Positions 36,701 through 44,250 of a stretch of 64,000 bases of DNA are shown one piece after another. The notes beneath the pieces were generated by a model. It was given only the letters and a program-made list of their open reading frames with translations. It was not told the DNA's origin and did not search any database. Made by a program: the position numbers and the translations under genes. Source of the stretch: DASQBT01 sp963746955 (GTDB lineage: Bacteria > Pseudomonadota > Gammaproteobacteria > Burkholderiales > Thiobacillaceae); assembly GCA_963746955.1 (NCBI GenBank), contig CAVVDR010000010.1, forward strand, positions 1 to 64,000. Reading direction: 5' to 3'. Numbering within the stretch: the stretch's first letter is position 1; each line of letters opens with the position of its first letter.

Positions 36701-37156
36701 GTGACTGGACTGATTCCCCGTTTCAACCCCAATGGGGTGATTACTGTCAACCGCGTGCTGCTGCGGCCCGAGTACACGGTGGAAGATCTGGAAGAACGGG
36801 TCGCCGTGCTGTGCGAGAACGTGAAGACCTATCATTCTGATACCGGCTTCGTTGGCGGTTTCGTTGCCCTCAATTCGGGTCAGGTCTCCAACGAGGGCTC
36901 CACGATAGGGCAGGCAGTGGCTAATCCGCTGGCCGGCAAGGAAGCCCTGATTGTCACGTTCTGGCAATCCTTTGCCGATCATGAGCGCTCCCACCGCTCC
37001 CCCACCTTCCAGCCCCTGTTCAAACATGTGCTGGAACTGTGCGAAAACGGCAACGAGGAAGTCGCCTATACGATGCTATGGAGCGGCAAAGCCTACAGCG
37101 CGACGCAAGCAGCGGAGGCACGCGCGGTGAAGGAGAAGTACAGCAAGGCGGCGTAA
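36701..37156 (+). CDS. Half-size sulfur oxygenase reductase-like protein (dimeric alpha/beta barrel)
   Basis: 151 residues from GTG 36701 (AGGAGG six bases upstream). A ferredoxin-like alpha/beta domain is suggested. Residues 86-107 read TFWQSFADHERSHRSPTF and on to LF. This parallels the TFW..W.DHE..HR......LF block that supplies the two iron-binding histidines of sulfur oxygenase reductase; here they are His94 and His98. An E-x-x-Y at Glu120 falls where the third iron ligand is expected. A cysteine (Cys38) precedes GFVG (49-52), as the catalytic cysteine does in SOR. Known SORs have about 310 residues in two such halves. The similarity is recalled, not computed, and the reaction is unproven; other dimeric-barrel monooxygenases are alternatives. 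Confidence 0.55.
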   Translation: MTGLIPRFNPNGVITVNRVLLRPEYTVEDLEERVAVLCENVKTYHSDTGFVGGFVALNSGQVSNEGSTIGQAVANPLAGKEALIVTFWQSFADHERSHRSPTFQPLFKHVLELCENGNEEVAYTMLWSGKAYSATQAAEARAVKEKYSKAA

Positions 37157-37651
37157 GCAACAAAGCCCGACTTAACGGTTCAACCCCGTCCTCTCACGGA
37201 AGGAAAATTCTTGAGCACGCTGGCTGCAGGAGGGTTGCCGGGCTGGCGTTGTTCCGCCGCTTCCATCAGTTGTTGAACCTCCTGCCTCAGGACCTTCAGG
37301 TTCTGCCGCTTTCCAATGCCAGCCACACAACATTGCCTGGCTTGGCGCGGCAGGCCCCCCCCCGGGTCTGACGGCAGAAGAACCGGAATGCCCGTGATCA
37401 CGATGAAGGGGGTGGTCACGGGTGTCAGCCCTCGAAACAAAGATGAATCATGGGGCGCATCCTTATAATTCCAGGCGGGCTACTGATTCGACACGAATCC
37501 CCTTGAGGATATAGGCGGTTCACGCCAACATGTCCGCCTGTTGCCATGTGGCATCTTGAATCAATACGTATTCAAAATCGCTTCACCGTTGGGCGGGAAT
37601 TCAAGTCATATGTTTTCCGGTCAATATGAAATGAACTGACAAGGAGACAGG
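37157..37651. other. Intergenic, no gene firmly supported
   Basis: A minus-strand frame 37180-37440 (86 codons, with a charged KRQNLKVLRQEVQQLMEAAEQ helix) is the only one with protein-like composition. It has no ribosome site or family. The right end is AT-richer and holds the promoter region of the TRAP protein gene. Confidence 0.4.
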
Positions 37652-38758
37652 ATGAAACGCCGTGATTTTATCAAGGGAGCCGGCGCGGGACTGGCAGCGG
37701 GGACGGCTGCTACGCTGACCGGCTGCGGCAAGCAGACCGCGGGTGTTGCAACTCAAGGCCTGCCCGAGGTGCGCTGGCGGCTGGCGTCGAGCTATCCCAA
37801 GAGTCTGGACACGATCTATGGGGCGGCCGAGGTATTGTCCGCACACCTGGCGAAAATGACCGGCGGCAAATTTCAAATCAAGGTCTATGCGGGCGGAGAG
37901 ATCGTCCCCGGACTGCAGGTGCTCGATGCGGTACAGAACGGCACGGTGGAATGCGGCCATAGCGCCAGCTACTACTACGTGGGCAAGAATATGGCTTTTG
38001 CTTTTGACTGCGCCTTGCCGTTCGGCTTGACTGCACGCCATCAAAACGCCTGGATGTACGCCGGAGGCGGTATCCAGCTGCTGCGCGAGCTATTTGCCAG
38101 GTACAGCATCCTCCAGTTTCCCGGTGGAAACACCGGCACACAGATGGGCGGCTGGTTCCGTAATCCGGTCAACAGCCTGGCAGACTTGAAGGGCCTGAAA
38201 ATGCGGATTCCGGGCATCGGCGGCCAGATCATGGCGCGGCTGGGAGTCGTGCCGCAGACCATAGCCGGCGGCGATATCTATCCCTCATTGGAGAAGGGCG
38301 CCATCGACGCCGCCGAATGGGTGGGACCCTATGATGATGAAAAGCTGGGCTTCCACAAGATTGCAAAGAATTATCTGTTCCCTGGATGGTGGGAGGGTGG
38401 TCCCCAGCTCTCTTTCTACGTCAACCGGGAAAAGTGGAACAGCCTGCCGGAGCCCTATCAGCAGGCGTTTGAAACTGCGTGCGCGGAAGCCAATGTCACG
38501 ATGCTGGCGGACTATGACGCCAAGAATCCCATGGCCCTGGCCAGCCTGGTTCAGCAGGGCGTAAAGCTTATGCCCTTCCCCAAGGATGTTATGGCGGCGG
38601 CCAAGCAGGCGGCATTTCAGATCTATGACGAGGAAGCGGCAAAGAACGCGGACTTCGCGAAAATCTATGGGGAATGGAAAAGATTCCGCGACATGGAAAT
38701 CGCCTGGTTCAAGGTGGCAGAGTCCAGCTACGACAATTTCATTTACTACAGCAAGTGA
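37652..38758 (+). CDS. TRAP transporter substrate-binding protein (DctP family), Tat-exported
   Basis: 368 residues. Twin-arginine start MKRRDFIKGAGAGLAAG with a cysteine in LTGC, so a Tat-exported lipoprotein is possible. DctP-fold features: WRLASSYPKSLDTIYGAAE, GGEIVPGLQVLDAVQNGTVE, LKGLKMRIPGIGGQIMARLG, and GAIDAAEWVGPYDDEKLGF. These resemble the TakP/alpha-keto-acid group, in which an Arg in KMRIPG binds the carboxylate. The membrane subunits are encoded on the other strand 0.8 kb further on. AAGGAG precedes the start. Confidence 0.92.
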   Translation: MKRRDFIKGAGAGLAAGTAATLTGCGKQTAGVATQGLPEVRWRLASSYPKSLDTIYGAAEVLSAHLAKMTGGKFQIKVYAGGEIVPGLQVLDAVQNGTVECGHSASYYYVGKNMAFAFDCALPFGLTARHQNAWMYAGGGIQLLRELFARYSILQFPGGNTGTQMGGWFRNPVNSLADLKGLKMRIPGIGGQIMARLGVVPQTIAGGDIYPSLEKGAIDAAEWVGPYDDEKLGFHKIAKNYLFPGWWEGGPQLSFYVNREKWNSLPEPYQQAFETACAEANVTMLADYDAKNPMALASLVQQGVKLMPFPKDVMAAAKQAAFQIYDEEAAKNADFAKIYGEWKRFRDMEIAWFKVAESSYDNFIYYSK

Positions 38759-38766
38759 GCATGCGC

Positions 38767-38819
38767 ACCCCCTCATCCTGCCCTCCCGTCCGAGGGGGAG
38801 AGGGCAGGGTGAGGGGGCT
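38767..38819. repeat. GC-rich palindromic intergenic repeat, copy 5
   Basis: CCCCCTCATCCTGCCCTC-CCGTCC-GAGGGGGAGAGGGCAGGGTGAGGGGG. Lies between the convergent DctP and OmpA genes, where it could end both transcripts. Confidence 0.8.
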
Positions 38820-38827
38820 TGGAGATA

Positions 38828-39469
38828 CTACTTCAGCACTTCCAGCACCACCCGGCGGTTCTGCTTGCGATGCTCGCGCGTCTTGTTGTCGGTGACGGGG
38901 CGAGTTTCCCCATAGGAAATGACATTCATGCGGTGCAGGGGTATGCCGGCCTGATTCAGGTAATCCCTGACCGCTTCAGCCCGTTCCTGGCCCAGATGCA
39001 GGTTGTAGGCCGAAGTGCCGCGATTGTCGGTATGGCCCTGGATCTCAATGTAAACGTTCTTGTTGTCGGTCTTGAGTTGTTCGGCGAATGCGTCCAGCGC
39101 CGACTTCGCATCGGACGACAGCGCGTACTTGCCGAATGCGAACTTGACCTTGTCGTCGCTCAACACCATTTCGTCGATCAGCTTGCCTTCCGCCAGCACA
39201 TGGGCGTCATTCGCCCGGTCCAGGGCGTCCTGGGCCAATTTTGAAGTCTGGGCGATCTGCGCTTCATTCTGGCTGATACGACCGCCCTGCGCCTTGAGGT
39301 CGTTGCCCACCGCCTTGAGACTCGAATCCAGGCCTTCCAGCCTGCTGGATTGACTGTCGACGCGCTGGTTGACGGGCGCGACTTGTTCCTTGACGTAATC
39401 CTTGGTTGCGCAACCTGACAGGATGGCAGCCAGCAGGGCGAGCAACAACAATGGCTTGGTCGTGTTCAT
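38828..39469 (-). CDS. OmpA-family peptidoglycan-associated lipoprotein
   Basis: 213 residues. Lipoprotein signal ending ILSGC (Cys20). A coiled coil at about 30-90 (VDSQSSRLEGLDSSLKAV, Lpp-like heptads) precedes a C-terminal OmpA domain with the diaminopimelate-binding pattern IEIQGHTDNRGTSAYNLHLGQERAEAVRDYL and NRRVVLEVLK. Anchored in the outer membrane and bound to peptidoglycan. It sits between the TRAP genes without an obvious functional link. Confidence 0.93.
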   Translation of the reverse strand: MNTTKPLLLLALLAAILSGCATKDYVKEQVAPVNQRVDSQSSRLEGLDSSLKAVGNDLKAQGGRISQNEAQIAQTSKLAQDALDRANDAHVLAEGKLIDEMVLSDDKVKFAFGKYALSSDAKSALDAFAEQLKTDNKNVYIEIQGHTDNRGTSAYNLHLGQERAEAVRDYLNQAGIPLHRMNVISYGETRPVTDNKTREHRKQNRRVVLEVLK

Positions 39470-39538
39470 CTTCGATATCCTTTCGTAGGAACTTGAGGCA
39501 AATCAATTAATAGGATGACACACAAACCCGCACCCTGT

Positions 39539-40927
39539 CTAATGCCCCCGAGGCAGAAAGGCGTCCGAACCGGAATTGAAATCCATGGGGAACGGCTGTC
39601 CGGCGCGATTTGTCTCCTGATGGATGCCGACCATGCCGGGAAAACTGAGCACCATTATCAACATGAAGACCTGAATCAACACAAACGGGATCGCGCCCCA
39701 GTAGATGTCGGTCGTCTTAACATTCTTGGGCGCCACGCTGCGCAGATAGAACAGCGCGAAGCCGAACGGCGGGTGCAGGAAGGACGTTTGCAGGTTGACC
39801 CCGAGCAGCACGCCGAACCAGATCAGGTCTATGCCGAGCTTCTCGGCCACTGGCGCCAGCAGCGGCACGATGATGAAGGCGATTTCAAAGAAGTCGAGGA
39901 AGAACGCCAGGACAAACACCATCAGGTTGACGGTAATCAGAAACCCGAGCTGGCCACCGGGCAATCCGGTAAGCAATTGCTCCACCCAGATATCGCCGTC
40001 CATGCCGCGAAACACCAGGGAAAAGACCGTTGAGCCGATGAGGATGAAGATCACAAAGCTGGTGAGCCGGGTGGTGGAATCCATCGCCTGCTTGAGCAGG
40101 TCAAGACTGAGCCGCCGCTTGACCAAGGCCAGCACCAGGGCGCCGGCTGCGCCCATGGCGCCGCCTTCCGTGGGTGTGGCGACGCCCAGAAAAATGGTGC
40201 CCAACACCAAAAAGATCAGCACCAGTGGGGGGAGCAGCGTCACCACGATACGTTTGAGCATGGCGGCGGGTTTCAGGTTGCGGGCTGCAAGCGGCAAGGC
40301 CGGCGCGGCAGTCGGCTTTATCAGCGTGACCACGAACACATAGCTTACATAGATGCCCGTCAGGATCAGGCTCGGGAACAGCGCGCCCCTGTACATGTCG
40401 CCCACCGACACGCGCAACTGGTCGGACAACACAATGAGCACGAGCGAGGGCGGAAGGATCTGGGCCAGGGTGCCGGAGGCCGCGATGACGCCGGCGGAAA
40501 GCCGGGTGCTGTAGCCGTGGCGCAGCATGACAGGCAGGGAAATCAGCCCCATGGCAATCACCGATGCCGCTACTACGCCGGTGGTGGCGGCAAGCAGGGC
40601 GCCGACAAAGATCACCGCGTAGGCCAGCCCGCCGCGTATCGGACCGAACAACTGGCCCAGTGTATCGAGCAGGTCTTCCGCCATGCCGGTCCGCTCCAGG
40701 ATCAGGCCCATGAACGTGAAGAACGGAATGGCGAGCAGCGTCGCGTTGGACAGGATGCCGTATATCCGTTCCGGCAGCGCCTGCATCAGGCTGAATTCGA
40801 AATGCCCCGTCAGGATGCCGACCATGGCGAATAGCAAACCATTGGCGGCGAGCGAAAATGCAACCGGATAACCCAGCAATAGAAACACCACCAGGCTGGC
40901 GAACATCAGCGGGGCCATCAACTCCAA
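39539..40927 (-). CDS. TRAP transporter large membrane subunit (DctM)
   Basis: 462 residues, about 12 membrane helices. Family features: LLGYPVAFSLAANGLLFA near the start, AIPFFTFMGLILERTGMAEDL, AYAVIFVGALLAATTGVVAASV, GTLAQILPPSLVLIVLSDQL. Ion-coupled uptake of an organic acid with DctQ and the DctP protein. It lies 4 bp after dctQ. The C-terminal 15-20 residues run past the usual end. Confidence 0.95.
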   Translation of the reverse strand: MELMAPLMFASLVVFLLLGYPVAFSLAANGLLFAMVGILTGHFEFSLMQALPERIYGILSNATLLAIPFFTFMGLILERTGMAEDLLDTLGQLFGPIRGGLAYAVIFVGALLAATTGVVAASVIAMGLISLPVMLRHGYSTRLSAGVIAASGTLAQILPPSLVLIVLSDQLRVSVGDMYRGALFPSLILTGIYVSYVFVVTLIKPTAAPALPLAARNLKPAAMLKRIVVTLLPPLVLIFLVLGTIFLGVATPTEGGAMGAAGALVLALVKRRLSLDLLKQAMDSTTRLTSFVIFILIGSTVFSLVFRGMDGDIWVEQLLTGLPGGQLGFLITVNLMVFVLAFFLDFFEIAFIIVPLLAPVAEKLGIDLIWFGVLLGVNLQTSFLHPPFGFALFYLRSVAPKNVKTTDIYWGAIPFVLIQVFMLIMVLSFPGMVGIHQETNRAGQPFPMDFNSGSDAFLPRGH

Positions 40928-40931
40928 GCCC

Positions 40932-41471
40932 TCATACCTCCTCGACCGATTTTTCTGCCGGCAGTACGAGATGGCCGCTCAGCACCCCCAGACGCTTGAT
41001 GACTTCCGCGATCCCCTGCAGGAACAAAAGGCCAAAGCCCAGCGGCAGCATCAGCATGATGGGCCAGCGCACCAGTCCGCCTGCGTCTGCGGATACCTCG
41101 CCGGAGAGCAAGGCCTTGGTGAACAAGGGCCAGGACAGCCAGGCGATCAGCCCGCAGGCAGGCAACAGGAACAGCACGCCGCCCAACAGATCGATGGCGG
41201 CCTGGGACTTGGGGGAGAGCCGGCCATAGAGGATGTCGATACGCACGTGGCCGTTGTGCTTGAGGGTGTAACCCGCCGCAAGCAGGAACAGTGCGCCGAA
41301 GCAATACCATTGCAGTTCCAGCCATGCGTTGGAACTGGTGTGCAGGCCATAGCGAATCAGGGCATTGCCCGCCGACACCAGGGTGGCGGCCAGCACCAGC
41401 CACCTGACCAGGCGGCCGACATATTCATTGAGCCGGTCCACCCAACGGCTGAAACCAAGCAGGGCGTTCAT
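40932..41471 (-). CDS. TRAP transporter small membrane subunit (DctQ)
   Basis: 179 residues, four membrane helices. WLVLAATLVSAGNALIRYG, SNAWLELQWYCFGALFLLAAGYTLKHNGHVRIDILYGRLSP is the DctQ signature, followed by PLGFGLLFLQGIAEVIKRLG. Partner of DctM; its start overlaps the end of tesA by 4 bp on the same strand. Confidence 0.94.
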   Translation of the reverse strand: MNALLGFSRWVDRLNEYVGRLVRWLVLAATLVSAGNALIRYGLHTSSNAWLELQWYCFGALFLLAAGYTLKHNGHVRIDILYGRLSPKSQAAIDLLGGVLFLLPACGLIAWLSWPLFTKALLSGEVSADAGGLVRWPIMLMLPLGFGLLFLQGIAEVIKRLGVLSGHLVLPAEKSVEEV

Positions 41472-42082
41472 TGGATCGCTCCGGTGTCCTTCAGCAGTTG
41501 AGCCAGACGCTCGGCCACAACGCGGTAGCCCTCGGCATTGGCGTGGATGGGGTCGGATTTGAGCCTGGGGTTCTTTAGCACCCGATCAAAGATTTCTCCC
41601 TCATAAGGCAGCTTGAATTCTTCGGCCAGTTTTCGGTAGAGCGGGGGTGGCCCGGAGAAGAGTTTGGGTTCGGGCACGCCAATCAGGACAACGCTTGCGC
41701 CGCGGGCACGAATGGTCTGAATCATGCTGCGCAGATTGGACTCCGTCGCGGCGGGATCAAGCTTGCGCAGCATGTCATTGCCGCCAAGGCAGAGCAGCAC
41801 AAGTTTGGGGTGTTGTTCCTCCAGCATGTCGGGCAGGCGCTGGAGTCCTTCGGCGGTAGTTTCGCCGGGCACGCCGGCATTGATAACCGTGTGTTTGATG
41901 AGCCTGGACAAAACTGCGGGATACGACAGGTCTTCCGAAGCGCCGTTGCCAAAGGTCAGGCTGTCGCCAAACGCAACGATCGTATCGCCGTCGCCCAGCG
42001 GTGAAAGTTGCGGTGGCCGCTCACAGGCGAGAATTGCCAGTGCCGCGACCAGCCATGCAAGGATCAAACGAAGACTTGGCAT
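41468..42082 (-). CDS. tesA: SGNH/GDSL esterase (TesA-like, periplasmic)
   Basis: 204 residues from ATG 42082 (18 nt shorter than the longest frame, which starts at a GTG). Signal peptide LILAWLVAALAILAC. Catalytic blocks: Ser in FGDSLTFG, Gly in PGETT, Asn in LGGNDML, and the Asp-x-x-His dyad DPIHAN. Acts as an esterase/lysophospholipase/thioesterase in the periplasm. Normally next to an ABC ATPase gene; here it is joined to the TRAP genes by a 4-bp overlap. Confidence 0.93.
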   Translation of the reverse strand: MPSLRLILAWLVAALAILACERPPQLSPLGDGDTIVAFGDSLTFGNGASEDLSYPAVLSRLIKHTVINAGVPGETTAEGLQRLPDMLEEQHPKLVLLCLGGNDMLRKLDPAATESNLRSMIQTIRARGASVVLIGVPEPKLFSGPPPLYRKLAEEFKLPYEGEIFDRVLKNPRLKSDPIHANAEGYRVVAERLAQLLKDTGAIQ

Positions 42083-42114
42083 TGCGCCCGCGCGCCTCAC
42101 GGCTTGGGCCTCGC

Positions 42115-43449
42115 CTAGTGACCCGCGACGGTCATCTTGTCTATCAGGATGGAGCCGGTCAGCTTGCTATGGCGGCGGTCCACGTCCTTGCCGATGGCCT
42201 GGATGCCCTGGAACATTTCCTTCAGGTTGCCTGCGATGGTAATTTCCTCCACCGGATAGGCGATCTCTCCACCCTCCACCCAGAAGCCGGCGGCACCGCG
42301 CGAGTAATCGCCGGTCACCATGTTGGTCCCCTGACCCAGCATTTCCGTCACCAGCAGTCCGCTGCCCATTTTTTTCAGCAGGCCATCCAGTTCGAGATCA
42401 CCGGTCTGCAATATCAGATTGTGGCTGCCGCCCGCATTGCCGGTGCTCGCCATACCCAGCTTGCGGGCGGAATAGCTCGAGAGAAAATAGCCCTGAACCA
42501 CCCCGTCCTTCACCACATCCCGGGCGCGCACTGCCACGCCTTCATTGTCGAACGGGCAAGACCCCAGGCCCTTCTTGATAAACGGATCCTCCCTGAGCTG
42601 CACAATGGGAGCAAAGACCTGGTGCCCCAGGCTGTCGAGCAGAAAGGAAGATTTTCGGTAGAGGTTGCCACCGGAAACGGCGCCGACAAAGCTGTTCAAC
42701 AGGCTGCTGGCAATGGGCGCTTCGAAAATGACCGGGCAGCTGCGGGTATCCAGACTGCGCCCTCCGAGCCGGCGCACGGTGCGCTGCCCCGCGTTTAGGC
42801 CCACGGCTTCCGGCGTTTCCAGATCAGCCGCATCGCGCGAACTGGTGTACCAGTAATCCCGCTGCATGCCCTTGTCGTCGGCGGCGATCACGGCCACCGA
42901 CAGGCCGTGGCGGGAGGAGGCATAGCCCCCCATGAAACCCAGGCTGTTGGCATACATGAAATGGGATGCCTGGGTGCTGGCCGAGCCCCCCTCGGAGTTG
43001 ACAATACGGCGGTCGACGGAAAGCGCCGCCGCTTCGCAGGCCCGGGCCCGCTCGGCGGCTTCTTCCACGGTCATCGGCCAGGGATGATGCAGATCCAGTT
43101 CTGCCTGGTCGGTGGCCAGCCAGGATGCCTCCGGCAGACCGGCGAATTCATCTTCCGCCGTGTAGCGGGCAATCGTGGCGGCTTTTTCAACCGTGGCGTT
43201 CAGCGCGCCCTCGCTCAAGTCCGAGGTACTGGCGTGGCCCTTGCGCTGGCCCACGTAGAGCGTGATCCCCACGCCCTTGTCCTTGTTGTACTCGATGGTT
43301 TCGATTTCGCCCTTGCGCACCGTGACGGTCTGGCCAAAGCCCTCCGAGACTTCCACTTCGGCGCCGGTGGCGCCGCTGACTCTGGCATGATCCAGCACCA
43401 GTTGGGCGATGCGCTTGAATTGTTCCTGACTGTAGCTGAACGCAGACAT
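42115..43449 (-). CDS. pmbA: Metalloprotease PmbA (TldE)
   Basis: 444 residues. GAEVEVSEGFGQTVTVRKGEIETIEYNKDKG, AEDEFAGLPEA and SLDTRSCPVIFEAPIASSLL are family blocks, with GGGSHNL-type glycine-rich and YSRGAAGFWVEGGEIAYPVEEITIAGNLKEMF segments near the end. With TldD it forms a zinc protease that degrades unfolded peptides and matures some RiPPs; PmbA is the subunit without the HExxxH site. It is divergent from yjgA, as in many proteobacteria. Confidence 0.96.
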   Translation of the reverse strand: MSAFSYSQEQFKRIAQLVLDHARVSGATGAEVEVSEGFGQTVTVRKGEIETIEYNKDKGVGITLYVGQRKGHASTSDLSEGALNATVEKAATIARYTAEDEFAGLPEASWLATDQAELDLHHPWPMTVEEAAERARACEAAALSVDRRIVNSEGGSASTQASHFMYANSLGFMGGYASSRHGLSVAVIAADDKGMQRDYWYTSSRDAADLETPEAVGLNAGQRTVRRLGGRSLDTRSCPVIFEAPIASSLLNSFVGAVSGGNLYRKSSFLLDSLGHQVFAPIVQLREDPFIKKGLGSCPFDNEGVAVRARDVVKDGVVQGYFLSSYSARKLGMASTGNAGGSHNLILQTGDLELDGLLKKMGSGLLVTEMLGQGTNMVTGDYSRGAAGFWVEGGEIAYPVEEITIAGNLKEMFQGIQAIGKDVDRRHSKLTGSILIDKMTVAGH

Positions 43450-43499
43450 GAGCGGATGCCGGGATAAAATGAAGGCACATTCTACCCGCCAGCCACTCC

Positions 43500-44021
43500 A
43501 TGAGCGAAATTGACGAAACCCCGGAACTTGCCTCTCCCAGCAAGACGCGCAAGAAACAGGAAATGCACGAACTGCAGGAACTGGGGGCGGAACTGGTCAA
43601 GCTGTCCGAATCCCAACTGGCAAAACTGCCCCTGCCGGAAGGCCTCAGGACGGCGATCATGGATGGCCGGCGCTTTACCAAGCATGAAGCCTTGCGCCGC
43701 CAGCTCCAATTCATCGGGCGCCTGATGCGTGGCGTCGACCCCGCGCCCATCCGGGCTAAACTGGAAGTGTGGCGCGGGCAAAGCGCCCAGGCCACCGCCC
43801 TGCAGCACAAAATCGAGCGCTTGCGCGATCGCCTGATTGCGGAGGAAGGCGCGCTGACCGAATTCCTTCGTGACATGCCCATGGTCGATGCCACTGAGGC
43901 GCGTCAACTGATCCGCAATGCGCGCAGGGAAGCGGCCGAGAACAAGCCGCCCAAATCCAGCCGCGCCCTGTTTCGTCTGATCCGCGATGCGCTGGAGACC
44001 CCCGCTGAAACTGAAGATTGA
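43500..44021 (+). CDS. darP: Ribosome-associated protein YjgA/DarP (DUF615)
   Basis: 173 residues. SKTRKKQEMHELQELGAELVKLSESQLAKLPLPEGLRTAI, RRQLQFIGRLMRGVD and a long C-terminal helix pair (LIRNARREAAENKPPKSSRALFRLIRD) are the DUF615 pattern. It promotes late assembly of the 50S subunit. The pmbA-yjgA divergent pair is conserved. Confidence 0.95.
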   Translation: MSEIDETPELASPSKTRKKQEMHELQELGAELVKLSESQLAKLPLPEGLRTAIMDGRRFTKHEALRRQLQFIGRLMRGVDPAPIRAKLEVWRGQSAQATALQHKIERLRDRLIAEEGALTEFLRDMPMVDATEARQLIRNARREAAENKPPKSSRALFRLIRDALETPAETED

Positions 44022-44250
44022 GCAGGCGCTGGTTTGTGTGGACCCGGTCATCGACTGCCGGCGCCAGGCCGTGCATCGTAATGGTTTTCGCGGTTCGCTG
44101 CGATCGGAACAAGCCCCAGCCGCCCTGAAATGAATGCCTGTCTTGATCATGGCGCAATCTTTTGCTTCTTGAGGGTTTCCAGCCGGGGCCTGCCAAGCTA
44201 AGCTGAGAGAACCGCGCAGTACAACCCGAACAACAACCAAGGAGGTCATT

